Of a DNA stretch of 64,000 nt, positions 26,799 through 35,213 are shown in pieces. The position numbers and the translations under genes are program-made. Each line of letters begins with the position of its first letter. Positions within the stretch are counted from its first letter, which is position 1. Source of the stretch: an uncultured Flavobacteriales bacterium (lineage in GTDB: Bacteria > Bacteroidota > Bacteroidia > Flavobacteriales_D > Crocinitomicaceae); NCBI GenBank assembly GCA_913054135.1, contig CAJXJK010000010.1, positions 113,154-177,153 on the forward strand. The letters are read 5' to 3'. The notes below the pieces were generated by a model, which worked only from the letters and a program-made list of their open reading frames with translations, was not told the origin of the DNA and made no database searches.

Positions 26799-26845
26799 TA
26801 ATGTGACAAAGGTCACATTAAACAATTTTGGTGGGTCTATTTTTG
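26799..26845 (+). promoter_or_regulatory. CRP/FNR-type operator at about -41.5 with -7 box
   Basis: A perfect inverted repeat with 9-bp arms and a 4-bp spacer spans 26799-26820; its core TGTGACAAAGGTCACA is an exact TGTGA-N6-TCACA dyad. The -7 box TATTTTTG lies at 26838-26845, so the dyad is centred 28.5 bp before it, close to -41.5 from the expected transcription start. In the CRP/FNR superfamily this is the class II activator position. The gene downstream starts at 26871. No regulator gene of this family is in the window. Confidence 0.7.
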
Positions 26846-26870
26846 TTGCTTGCAACAAAAAATACAGCAC

Positions 26871-27566
26871 ATGATTAACGTACAAAAGGATTTCGAAACT
26901 AAGTTCACAGGGTGGGCTTTCATAGTAGCAGCACTTCTATTATGGGTTGGTTGGGCTTTAGCTCCCCATCACATAGGAGAATACATTGTAGCCTCAGATT
27001 TTGAGCCCATTAGTGATAAAGTTTGGACATTCATTTGGATGTATCGTATTCACATATTTGGTTGGGTGGCCATGGGAGTTGCATTATTTGCCTTGGTTTC
27101 TATTATCGCCAAGAGGCCATACAGAGTATTGGTTCTTCCGGGCGCCGGAGTCCTAATTATTGGAACATTTACCCTGGCAATTGCTGCGGCATATTATTAT
27201 AATTATGGAGCTTGGGGTGTAGGTCAAACTGCTGGAAAATCAGCAACTGAGATACAAGAGTTTATGGATGACATCTTGTACACAAATCAATACGTGACAT
27301 GTTTTATCCGTTTTGGTAGAGTATTCTCAGGAGTTGGATTAGTTCTGCTAGGAGCTGGATTCGTAAAATGGACAATTGTACCAAAGTGGCTAGGATGGTT
27401 CACTATATTACTTGGCCTTTCGGCTGTAGTAATTATCATGGGAATCCCAGTAAACTTTGAAATCTATAAACCAGTATTTCACATTAAAGTGATTTGGTTA
27501 GTAGTGATGGGTGTTATCTTGCTAAAGCAAGGTATCAACCTACCTAGTTTGGGCAAAGAAAGCTAG
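26871..27566 (+). CDS. Six-helix integral membrane protein with intramembrane histidines
   Basis: A 231-residue protein starting at the ATG 26871 (MINVQKDFETKFTGW); the frame can be extended to a TTG at 26850, but that lies only a few bases after the -7 box. Six hydrophobic helices are visible, including FIVAALLLWVGWALAP, IHIFGWVAMGVALFALVSI, VLIIGTFTLAIAAAYYY, SGVGLVLLGAGFVKW, FTILLGLSAVVIIMGIP and KVIWLVVMGVIL. Histidines stand at helix edges (APHHIGEY, MYRIHIFGW, PVFHIKVIW), where they could bind haem or quinone, but no known cytochrome b family was recognised. A CRP/FNR-type operator precedes it, which suggests control by oxygen, nitric oxide or a related respiratory signal. Confidence 0.7.
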   Translation: MINVQKDFETKFTGWAFIVAALLLWVGWALAPHHIGEYIVASDFEPISDKVWTFIWMYRIHIFGWVAMGVALFALVSIIAKRPYRVLVLPGAGVLIIGTFTLAIAAAYYYNYGAWGVGQTAGKSATEIQEFMDDILYTNQYVTCFIRFGRVFSGVGLVLLGAGFVKWTIVPKWLGWFTILLGLSAVVIIMGIPVNFEIYKPVFHIKVIWLVVMGVILLKQGINLPSLGKES

Positions 27567-27567
27567 T

Positions 27568-29352
27568 CTAATTTTTCTTTCTGAAGCCAGATAAGATCAA
27601 GCCAAAAAAGCCTTTTGGATACTTGTCCATGTCGTTAAATCCGAGAGGAATGTCTCTTCCAGATTCTGGGATGTAGTTCTTTTTAAAGATGTAATCCCAG
27701 ATACTTAGCGTAATACCAAAGTTGACTCCGTATCTTCTTTCATGCGGTAATTCTTTGGCGTGATGCCAAATATGCATTTTCGGATTGTTCAAGATGTACT
27801 TTAAAGGTCCGTAAGAAATATTCAAATTGGCGTGATTGATATGACCAATTGCAATCGTGAAGAAGTAAATGATGAAAGCCTGCTCTGGCGCGAACCCTCC
27901 AATAAACATCACGGCAATAAACTTCATTGGAGTATAGAAAATTGTTTCCATCCAGTGATATCTTAAATGAGCGGCAAAGCCCATTTGTTCAACTGAGTGA
28001 TGAACCTTGTGAAATCTCCATAAGAAGTTAAAACGGTGAAGCGCCACGTGAGTTACCCATTGAATAAAGTCGGTTGCCAAAAAGAAAATAAGCATTTGAA
28101 CACCCCAAGGTAAAGCGCTCATGTCAAACACTGAGGTGTTTGTTAAATCCACTCCACTCATGTCATAAAACCCTTTGGTGACAAACTTTGAGAAAGCTAA
28201 GAAGATAATGAGGTTGAAGATGTAAAAGTTGAAGAACATGAAGAAGAAATCCAACCAAAAATCCTTTCTGAATATCGCTTGGTTTTTACGCCAAGGAAAT
28301 GCTATTTCTAACATCCACACAACAAAAGACAAAATCACTAAAAACCAAAAATAATTCTCATACCATGGGTTCGCTTGAAAAGTGATTTGGTTCCAGATGT
28401 AATCGTAATATCCGCTGAAGGTGTTACCAAATATCTCACTATATGAAGTATATTCTAATTCACTCACACTTCCCTTTTCAATTGGTAATGTACTATCCGC
28501 GCTCCATTCAATCCATGATCCATCATAGTTTTGAACGTTTTCATAGCCAAGAAGTTCAGTAAGTACATAATAGTTATGAGCTGATCGCGCTCCTGAATGG
28601 CAATACACAATTACTTTTTTGTCTGCCGTTACCCCTTTATAATTGTAAATGCCTTGTAATTCTTCTTTTGACTTGAGTTTATGATCTCCCTCGAAATTTA
28701 TGTTTGCTATCCAATCTATATGAACAGCACCCGGAATTCTCCCTGCCGCAGAAGCCCCATCTTTTTGTTTAGCCCCTTCATATTCCTCTAATGTTCTGGT
28801 GTCAACTATAATGTATTCCTCACTATCAATAGCGTTTTTAACATCTTCTTTAGTGGCTATCCTATTGTCAAGCAGACCTTTTGTGAAAGCATAGTTGGCT
28901 ATGTTTATGAGTTGTTCGTTGAGAACTACATTATTGTTCTTATCCCCCCAACTTCTGAGTCCACCATCTAGTAGGTATAGATTTTCATGCCCGTAATAAT
29001 CAAGAATAAAGTAAAGTCTAGCAGCATCACATCCGCCTTTGTGATCATACAAAACGATTCGATCTTGATGAGTTAATTCGAGCTTAATTAAGCTAGCTTC
29101 CATTTCATTCATTGAAGGCACCATTCCTGAAACTTCAGATGACGTTGAAGTAAAACCTGGCCTCCAAATATTTTTGGCTCCCAAAATGTGAGCCGTGTCA
29201 AAAGCTTCAGTGTCTGAAACATCAATTATTTTATAATCTTGAAAATTTTCTTCTAACTGATCGGCAGTAATTATCGTTTCGGTACTTGATTGTCCAAAAG
29301 AGGAAAATGCAAAAAGTAGCGTTATTAGTGGGATGTAGAAAAACCTTTTCAT
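27568..29352 (-). CDS. Fusion: double rhodanese sulfurtransferase + fatty-acid hydroxylase/sterol desaturase domain
   Basis: A 594-residue protein from the ATG 29352 (signal peptide MKRFFYIPLITLLFAFSSFGQ; the longer frame to 29415 is rejected). Two rhodanese domains follow. The first (~25-140) has Asp103 where the catalytic Cys belongs (LYDHKGGCDAAR) and is probably inactive. The second (~165-285) has the active loop VIVYCHSGARS with C251. After hydrophobic helices (~333-395) comes a membrane fatty-acid-hydroxylase/sterol-desaturase domain with the di-iron His motifs H435-x3-H439, H448-x2-HH452, H504/H507 and H527-x2-HH531. Its rhodanese half should face the periplasm. It is divergent from kbl and near the sulfite dehydrogenase genes. 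The combined substrate is unknown. Confidence 0.88.
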   Translation of the reverse strand: MKRFFYIPLITLLFAFSSFGQSSTETIITADQLEENFQDYKIIDVSDTEAFDTAHILGAKNIWRPGFTSTSSEVSGMVPSMNEMEASLIKLELTHQDRIVLYDHKGGCDAARLYFILDYYGHENLYLLDGGLRSWGDKNNNVVLNEQLINIANYAFTKGLLDNRIATKEDVKNAIDSEEYIIVDTRTLEEYEGAKQKDGASAAGRIPGAVHIDWIANINFEGDHKLKSKEELQGIYNYKGVTADKKVIVYCHSGARSAHNYYVLTELLGYENVQNYDGSWIEWSADSTLPIEKGSVSELEYTSYSEIFGNTFSGYYDYIWNQITFQANPWYENYFWFLVILSFVVWMLEIAFPWRKNQAIFRKDFWLDFFFMFFNFYIFNLIIFLAFSKFVTKGFYDMSGVDLTNTSVFDMSALPWGVQMLIFFLATDFIQWVTHVALHRFNFLWRFHKVHHSVEQMGFAAHLRYHWMETIFYTPMKFIAVMFIGGFAPEQAFIIYFFTIAIGHINHANLNISYGPLKYILNNPKMHIWHHAKELPHERRYGVNFGITLSIWDYIFKKNYIPESGRDIPLGFNDMDKYPKGFFGLILSGFRKKN

Positions 29353-29371
29353 GCTTATGTGATTTATGATA

Positions 29372-29402
29372 CAAATATAATTGAATTGAATCGTTACCTT
29401 TG
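29372..29402. promoter_or_regulatory. Divergent -7 boxes between the rhodanese fusion gene and kbl
   Basis: Minus strand: TATATTTG (29372-29379), 20 bp before the fusion gene's ATG. Plus strand: TACCTTTG (29395-29402), 27 bp before the kbl ATG. Both match TAnnTTTG and lie 15 bp apart, so the two promoters occupy the same 76-bp spacer and may interfere with each other. No good TTG element at the right distance was found for either. Confidence 0.55.
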
Positions 29403-29428
29403 GTACAAATGTCACACAACACTAAATT

Positions 29429-30625
29429 ATGCTCGGAAAATTAGAAAAACAATTGCAAGAAGAGTTGGCTTCAATAAGAGAAGCTGGACTTTATAAGGAA
29501 GAGAGAATAATCGTAACACCTCAAGGTGCCGAAGTCAAAATTGACAGTGGTGAAGAGGTTGTGATTATGTGCGCAAATAATTATTTAGGATTATCATCTC
29601 ACCCCAAGGTGATTGAAGGTGCTGCAAAAGCACTTGAAACTCATGGGTACGGAATGTCATCTGTAAGATTCATTTGTGGTACACAAGACATTCATAAAAC
29701 TTTAGAGAAAAAGATATCTGACTTCTTAGGAATGGAAGATACAATTTTATATGCTGCCGCTTTTGATGCAAATGGAGGAGTATTTGAACCTTTATTTGGA
29801 AAAGAAGATGCCATCATTTCAGATGAATTGAATCATGCCTCAATTATTGATGGAGTGAGATTATGTAAAGCTGCTAGATACAGATATAAGAATTCTGACA
29901 TGGCAGATTTAGAAGAACAATTAAAGGCTGCTCAACAACATAGAAATAGAATCATTGTTACAGATGGTGTATTCTCTATGGATGGATACATTGCAAAACT
30001 TGATCAAATCTGTGACTTGGCTGAAAAGTATGATGCCTTAGTGATGGTGGATGATTGTCACGCTACCGGCTTTATTGGTAAAACAGGTAGAGGAACTCAT
30101 GAGTTTAATAACGTAATGGGTAGAGTTGATATCATTACCGGAACACTTGGTAAAGCATTAGGTGGAGCCATGGGTGGATTCACGGCAGCTAAGAAAGAGA
30201 TTGTTGAAATGTTACGTCAACGTTCAAGACCATATTTATTTTCAAATTCATTGTCACCTGCAATCGTTGGCGCTTCAATAGCAGTGTTAAATTTATTAAG
30301 TGAGTCAACTGAATTAAGAGATACTTTAGAAAGCAATACAAAATACTTCAAAGACGGAATCAAAAAAGCTGGTTTAGAGATTAGAGAAGGAGATTCTCCA
30401 ATTGTACCGGTTATGCTTTATGATGCGAAAATTGCACAAGAGTTTGCGAATAGATTGTTAGACGAAGGTGTTTACGCTATCGGATTCTTTTACCCTGTTG
30501 TGCCTAAAGACTTGGCAAGAATCAGAGTTCAAGTTTCTGCAGGACACAGTATTGCACAGTTAGATAAAGCTATTGCAGCCTTTGAAAAAATTGCGAAAGA
30601 ACTGAATGTGATTGCAAGCGCTTAA
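29429..30625 (+). CDS. kbl: Glycine C-acetyltransferase (2-amino-3-ketobutyrate CoA ligase)
   Basis: A 398-residue PLP enzyme of the alpha-oxoamine synthase family. It cleaves 2-amino-3-ketobutyrate with CoA to glycine and acetyl-CoA in threonine breakdown. KBL-specific stretches are near-identical to the well-known bacterial enzyme: [25 protein letters not shown], [18 protein letters not shown] [58 protein letters not shown] (PLP Lys K242) and [16 protein letters not shown]. The usual Ser in VDDSHA is Cys here (VDDCHATG). Close relatives in the same family make sphingoid or sulfonolipid bases, but the signature stretches favour KBL. No threonine dehydrogenase gene is adjacent. Confidence 0.93.
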   Translation: MLGKLEKQLQEELASIREAGLYKEERIIVTPQGAEVKIDSGEEVVIMCANNYLGLSSHPKVIEGAAKALETHGYGMSSVRFICGTQDIHKTLEKKISDFLGMEDTILYAAAFDANGGVFEPLFGKEDAIISDELNHASIIDGVRLCKAARYRYKNSDMADLEEQLKAAQQHRNRIIVTDGVFSMDGYIAKLDQICDLAEKYDALVMVDDCHATGFIGKTGRGTHEFNNVMGRVDIITGTLGKALGGAMGGFTAAKKEIVEMLRQRSRPYLFSNSLSPAIVGASIAVLNLLSESTELRDTLESNTKYFKDGIKKAGLEIREGDSPIVPVMLYDAKIAQEFANRLLDEGVYAIGFFYPVVPKDLARIRVQVSAGHSIAQLDKAIAAFEKIAKELNVIASA

Positions 30626-30627
30626 AG

Positions 30628-31863
30628 ATGTCGAAGAAGGAGAGTAGAAGAAGTTTTATTGGGAAATCTGCCATGGCAACATTGGCAGCAATTGTAGGTT
30701 CAAAAGTAGTTTTTGCCGAGAATTTCCCTGATGAGTTAGAGCCTATCGGTTTAGAAACTAACCAACAAGATGATGGAATCCCTGGTAAAAGTAATCAACT
30801 TAAAATCCTGAACAGTAAGCCATGGAATGCCGAAACGCCTCCTCATTTATTAGATGATGAAGTAACTCCTTCTCATTTGATGTTTGTTCGAAATAACGGG
30901 ATTCCTCCAACAGAAGTTGATGTTCAAAACTGGACATTGACTATTGACGGAGAATCGGTGAACAAACCAATCACCTTCGGTATCAAAGAATTGATGAATG
31001 ACTTTGACCACCATTCATACAACCTCACCTTAGAGTGTGGAGGAAATGGTCGTTCAGAATTTAATCCACCGGCAAAGGGAAATCAATGGGGACTTGGAGC
31101 AGTTGCTTGCACCAAATGGACAGGTGTTAGATTAAAAGACATTTTGAATAAAGTAGGCATAAAGGACAATGCCGTCTATATCGGTTACTACGGAGCCGAC
31201 ACACACCTAACGGGTGACCCAGATAAAGTAGTAATCTCACGTGGTGTTCCAATCAAAAAAGCGCTAGAAGATGAAACTTTGATTGCTTGGGCAATGAATG
31301 ATAAAGCAATCCCTGCAATGAATGGTTATCCGTTAAGATTAGTAATTGGAGGATGGCCAGCATCAGTTTCAGGAAAATGGCTAACGAGAATTTCAGTAAG
31401 AGATAAAGAACATGATGGCCCAAAAATGGGAGGTCACTCATACCGAGTTCCTAAGTTTCCGGTTCCGCCCGGTACAAAAGTACCTGATGATCAAATGAAG
31501 ATCATTGAATCAATGCCAGTAAAATCAATTATTACTTATCCAAAAACAGGAGCAGTTATTCCTAAGGGAGGAACATTTGAAGTGAGAGGGAATGCTTGGG
31601 CAGGTGATTTGAAAGTTACCAAAATGGAAATTTCAATTGATTTTGGAGTTAACTGGACGAAATGTGAGTTAAAAGATCCAATAAATAGGTTGGCTTGGCA
31701 AAGATGGAGCACCAAAGTAAAACTCCCTGAATTTGGTTATTACGAAGTTTGGGCTAGAGCAACAGATGAAAAAGGTGTTGCCCAACCAATGGTATTACCA
31801 GGTTGGAATCCAAAAGGATATCTCAATAATGCATCTCACAGAATTGCAGTAAGACAAGCTTAA
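30628..31863 (+). CDS. Tat-exported molybdopterin sulfite dehydrogenase, catalytic subunit
   Basis: A 411-residue protein of the sulfite oxidase family. The N-terminus carries a twin-arginine signal (ESRRSFIGKSAMATLAAIVG). The oxidoreductase Mo-cofactor domain has the Mo-ligating Cys137 in LTLECGGNGRS, then GAVACTKWTGVRLKDIL, GADTHLTGDPDKVVISRG, AWAMNDKAIPAMNGYPLRL and GGWPASVSGKWLTRI. A dimerisation domain (~300-405) ends the protein. It should oxidise sulfite (or a related oxyanion or thioether) in the periplasm and pass electrons to the cytochrome encoded next. The TAATG overlap with that gene supports a complex like SorA-SorB. There are 2 bp between kbl and this start, so both may be co-transcribed. 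Confidence 0.88.
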   Translation: MSKKESRRSFIGKSAMATLAAIVGSKVVFAENFPDELEPIGLETNQQDDGIPGKSNQLKILNSKPWNAETPPHLLDDEVTPSHLMFVRNNGIPPTEVDVQNWTLTIDGESVNKPITFGIKELMNDFDHHSYNLTLECGGNGRSEFNPPAKGNQWGLGAVACTKWTGVRLKDILNKVGIKDNAVYIGYYGADTHLTGDPDKVVISRGVPIKKALEDETLIAWAMNDKAIPAMNGYPLRLVIGGWPASVSGKWLTRISVRDKEHDGPKMGGHSYRVPKFPVPPGTKVPDDQMKIIESMPVKSIITYPKTGAVIPKGGTFEVRGNAWAGDLKVTKMEISIDFGVNWTKCELKDPINRLAWQRWSTKVKLPEFGYYEVWARATDEKGVAQPMVLPGWNPKGYLNNASHRIAVRQA

Positions 31864-32354
31864 TGGACGATAAGTCTTTAATAGAAACCGCCATAAGACA
31901 AGCAAAAAAGACCATTAATATTGGGTTGATGGTGATGGTGTTTTGTCTTTTCTGGTTTGTTCAAAATCAGTTTTATCCTGACCTTTTTCAAGGTAATGAT
32001 AACATAAGTCAATTAGATTCTCTTCAAAATGATTTTGTTGAACCCCCAATGTTTGAATTAGATTCGGCTAGCATTGAAAACGGAATTCACATTCCAACAG
32101 GTTTAATTGTTGATGATGGAGTTCAAGATGTTATGACCACATGTGGAGCGTGTCATTCACTTGATTTGGTAACTCAAAATAGAGCAACCGAAGAGGGGTG
32201 GAAAGAGATTATTGTTTGGATGCAGGAGACGCAAGGGCTGTGGGATTTGGGTGATAGAGAAGAGATTATCATTACCTATCTTGGTAAAAATTATGCTCCA
32301 GAAAATACAGGCCGAAGAAAAAATTTAGAGAATGTTGAATGGTATAATTTATAG
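31863..32354 (+). CDS. Membrane-anchored monohaem cytochrome c, sulfite dehydrogenase partner
   Basis: A 163-residue protein with an N-terminal membrane anchor (INIGLMVMVFCLFWFV, ~20-35) and a C-terminal haem domain. The haem motif is C94-G-A-C97-H98 in MTTCGACHSLDLV, and the likely Met ligand is M120 in IIVWMQETQG. Its ATG overlaps the stop of the molybdopterin subunit in TAATG, so translation is coupled. The protein should take electrons from sulfite oxidation to the respiratory chain, in the SorB role. The linker between anchor and haem domain is acidic and about 50 residues long. Confidence 0.87.
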   Translation: MDDKSLIETAIRQAKKTINIGLMVMVFCLFWFVQNQFYPDLFQGNDNISQLDSLQNDFVEPPMFELDSASIENGIHIPTGLIVDDGVQDVMTTCGACHSLDLVTQNRATEEGWKEIIVWMQETQGLWDLGDREEIIITYLGKNYAPENTGRRKNLENVEWYNL

Positions 32355-33375
32355 GTTATCAATTGTTGGTGTCTTGATTTTTATTAACTCTTGTGGGTCT
32401 GCCCCTGAAGATGATGGAGGATTTATCACTTCATCAGGTGGTGATGAACCTGTAGTAGAAGATTCTGCAGTGGTGACAGAATTAGATTTAGCTAGTCAAC
32501 CTTTGATGGTGAGGTACTTCTTCAAGTTTAAAGATTATCAAATAGGTGATGATTATTGTTATGATGAGATTAGCGCCTACAAAACGCTTACAGAAAGTGA
32601 TCCAGATCTTTTCGGAACCGAGATCGTGATTAATGATGACTATTTAAGGTTTGAGAATGACGAATGTTTCGTGACCACAGAGTTTAAAATCATGAGTACC
32701 GGTGAAACCAAAATTGGAGTCTTACTCCAAACAAGTAAAAATGGACAACAGGCAGGTTATTATTGGTTGGATGAAGATGGTGAAAATTGGAATGAGGTTG
32801 AAAGTATTCCTTTACCTAAGATGTGGGATTTCTATTATTCATTAGAAGATTCAGAACAAGGATGGGTAGATGATTTTGGATATTATTATGTCTATGTAAG
32901 AGAAACAAGTAAACAAGTTTCATTTGAATTTTCTCTTTGGCAAATGGGTCTCAATGCTGATGGTAAAGAAATCATGGACTTCAATAAAGAACCCGATTTT
33001 TCATATGATTTGATGCATGATGACAACGGTTTTTGGCTCAAAAAGGTTTATGAAAATGAGGAGCTTAAACCCAATCGGTTCTTTATGGCCTACTCTGAAA
33101 CTGGAGAAATATCTGACGATTTCTCTTACTTTTCAGATATGATAGGTGAGCAATTGAAAGATTATGGAGTTGAGTCCGTTTATGCTGACTTCAGCCAAAC
33201 AGACTATCATGGATATTTTGCGAAGGACACTTTTGATTTTTCATCCATGCAACAGTTTGAACCTAGAAATGGTTATTGGTTTTATGAAAAAGGTAAAGAG
33301 CCATTAGATCTTGAATACGATATGGTTGATCCCACGGTTAAAAAAGCGAAGCGCTACTTTGACGAGAAGTATTAA
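32332..33375 (+). CDS. Acidic lipoprotein of unknown function, sulfite dehydrogenase operon
   Basis: A 347-residue lipoprotein with the lipobox IFINSC followed by GSAPEDDGGF. The gene starts 23 bp inside the cytochrome gene; no later Met precedes the lipobox, so the overlap is probably real. The body is rich in Asp, Glu, Tyr and Phe (YYWLDEDGENWNEVES, WDFYYSLEDSEQGWVDDFG) and looks like a beta-rich globular protein. I recognise no domain. The overlap suggests it is made with the sulfite dehydrogenase, though a role in it is only inferred. Its stop shares TTAA with the convergent gene. Confidence 0.65.
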   Translation: MLNGIIYRLSIVGVLIFINSCGSAPEDDGGFITSSGGDEPVVEDSAVVTELDLASQPLMVRYFFKFKDYQIGDDYCYDEISAYKTLTESDPDLFGTEIVINDDYLRFENDECFVTTEFKIMSTGETKIGVLLQTSKNGQQAGYYWLDEDGENWNEVESIPLPKMWDFYYSLEDSEQGWVDDFGYYYVYVRETSKQVSFEFSLWQMGLNADGKEIMDFNKEPDFSYDLMHDDNGFWLKKVYENEELKPNRFFMAYSETGEISDDFSYFSDMIGEQLKDYGVESVYADFSQTDYHGYFAKDTFDFSSMQQFEPRNGYWFYEKGKEPLDLEYDMVDPTVKKAKRYFDEKY

Positions 33376-35078
33376 TCTCCTACAAACTCAATCTCAATTC
33401 TCCTATTAATATCACGTCCCCATTTATAACGATTAGGGGCGATTGGGTTGGTAGATCCCCAGCCTGAATGTGTCATTCTGCTTTCAGCAATTCCATTACT
33501 TGATAAATAAGTGAATACTGCTTCAGCTCTCTTCATAGACAAGGTGTCATTATTTTCTTTGATTCCAGATGAATCTGTATAGCCATTAATTTGAATCTTA
33601 GTGAGCTTATGTTCATTCAAATATTTGATGAGGTTTTGAAGCACAATCACTCCATAGCCGGTTTCAGGAATTACTGCACTGCTTGATGCAAACATTAACG
33701 AATCTACTATGTAAACGCTTCCCATTCCACCTTCTTTTTCATGCTCAAAAAAGTAAGTTAGATACGATTTCTTGAGCTGCTCCTCGTTAACAACATTCGC
33801 ATCATTATGTATGTCTTCATCTACCAATTTATCGCCACCATGAACAGTTTTATTCACGACCTTAATTTCAATTCTTCTGTTTCCTTCTCTAGTAGATTTA
33901 TATCGGTTTGAAAAGATTGGTTTAGCTGGCCCATAACCTTTGTAAGTCATTCTTTCTTCAGGATATCCACTCGCAATCATATGGTCATATACGAACTTGG
34001 CTCTGCGATTTGAGATATCTACGTTCTTCGCATGAGATCCTGAGTTATCAGTGTATCCCCCAATTTCAATCACGAGATTTGGATCTTGATCTAAGGCTTT
34101 TTTAAGGTTTACGATATCCTTATTTCCTGAAATGTTTCCGAAAGTAGTTTTACCAGGTCCAAACTTAACATTGTAAAGTACCACATCAAATCCTACCGGA
34201 ATTGCCTCAGGCACAATTACCAAATGTTCAATTTCTACATGAAGTTGACTACTGTCAATATACTCAGGCATTGGTGGACACATACAGCCTTTCAGTGAAT
34301 CTGAAATGTTGAATTCAGGATAAGGTTGAAATTTTTTGATTCGTTCCCTTTGTGTCTGGTATCTGGGAGAAGTGTTAGCTCCATCCGTTCCTAAATCCCA
34401 GTAATTTACTGCATCCCAATTCGAGAATCCGCAAAACTGCTTCAAAATCACTCCTGAGATAAATCCTGAGGCGTGCCAACCATTCCAGCAATGTAAATAA
34501 ACAGGTCCTGTTTCTTGATTGACGGCTGCTTTATAAGTTAGCTCAAGCATTTTATATACATGAGTAGAATCAAAGTAGTCATATTGATAATAGTCAAACT
34601 TATTCCAAGCCTCATCAACACAATTGCAAGTATCACCTAAAGGTGAGATGTCAAAGTTTTGACGGTATAAATATACTCCCGCCGAAAATCCTTCTTGACA
34701 TAAATTATGCATTCCGTCTTGTGGAATCGCATTATGATTATTTCGCTTATCTGTTTTGTGGTAATAATTATTTGAACCTCCCCTGTATGCTACGCCATGC
34801 AAAATTGGTCGCATGTTTCGAGTTCCGTACAAGCTATCAAAGCCATTACCTTTATTGTCAGTAACCTTATACATGAGGTCGGTTTCATGATAACGTTCTT
34901 TATACCATTTGTAATCTCTTATAATTTTAGGTTCAATCGCTAATAGCGAATCAACATTCACATTTTCACCTTCATCTGCAATAACAAAGGCATCAAGTCC
35001 TATCTGGATTGTGTCTTTTTGACCCCAACTCAAGCCTACAATAAGCAGACATCCTATACTCAATAATAATTTTTGCAT
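33372..35078 (-). CDS. Degenerate tyrosine-phosphatase-like domain with two OmpA domains
   Basis: A 568-residue exported protein from the ATG 35078 (MQKLLLSIGCLLIVGLSWGQ); the eight extra residues of the longer frame overlap a -7 box. Residues ~90-255 resemble a dual-specificity phosphatase fold: the P-loop region reads VYLHCWNGWHASG, with C197 but Ala203 where the C-x5-R Arg should stand, so it is probably inactive or altered. Two OmpA peptidoglycan-binding domains follow (~300-408 and ~450-568), each with the marks GYTDNSGSHAKNVDISNRRA or GYTDSSGIKENNDTLSMKRA and NRRIEI. The protein should attach to the cell wall from the periplasm. The phosphatase-like call is by motif only. Confidence 0.75.
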   Translation of the reverse strand: MQKLLLSIGCLLIVGLSWGQKDTIQIGLDAFVIADEGENVNVDSLLAIEPKIIRDYKWYKERYHETDLMYKVTDNKGNGFDSLYGTRNMRPILHGVAYRGGSNNYYHKTDKRNNHNAIPQDGMHNLCQEGFSAGVYLYRQNFDISPLGDTCNCVDEAWNKFDYYQYDYFDSTHVYKMLELTYKAAVNQETGPVYLHCWNGWHASGFISGVILKQFCGFSNWDAVNYWDLGTDGANTSPRYQTQRERIKKFQPYPEFNISDSLKGCMCPPMPEYIDSSQLHVEIEHLVIVPEAIPVGFDVVLYNVKFGPGKTTFGNISGNKDIVNLKKALDQDPNLVIEIGGYTDNSGSHAKNVDISNRRAKFVYDHMIASGYPEERMTYKGYGPAKPIFSNRYKSTREGNRRIEIKVVNKTVHGGDKLVDEDIHNDANVVNEEQLKKSYLTYFFEHEKEGGMGSVYIVDSLMFASSSAVIPETGYGVIVLQNLIKYLNEHKLTKIQINGYTDSSGIKENNDTLSMKRAEAVFTYLSSNGIAESRMTHSGWGSTNPIAPNRYKWGRDINRRIEIEFVGD

Positions 35079-35083
35079 CAACA

Positions 35084-35116
35084 CAAATTTAATCTTCATC
35101 AAACCTTATATATCAA
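35084..35116 (-). promoter_or_regulatory. Promoter of the phosphatase-like/OmpA gene
   Basis: On the minus strand, TTG at 35114-35116 and TAAATTTG at 35084-35091, 22 bp apart, fit the TTG/TAnnTTTG promoter. The box ends five bases before the ATG at 35078, so the transcript would have almost no leader. Confidence 0.5.
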
Positions 35117-35213
35117 AGGCCGTGCTAAAGTTTTGCACAGCTTTTTATTCGTAAGCCATTAGGGATTAACTGTGTGGTAACCATTTCAATTAATTAATGT
35201 TATTTTAGTGTCA

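Noticed and set aside
29429..30625. Reading the PLP enzyme as a sulfonolipid- or sphingolipid-base synthase, which would suit the nearby sulfur and hydroxylase genes.
   Set aside because: Its signature stretches are almost identical to 2-amino-3-ketobutyrate CoA ligase, so kbl is the better call.
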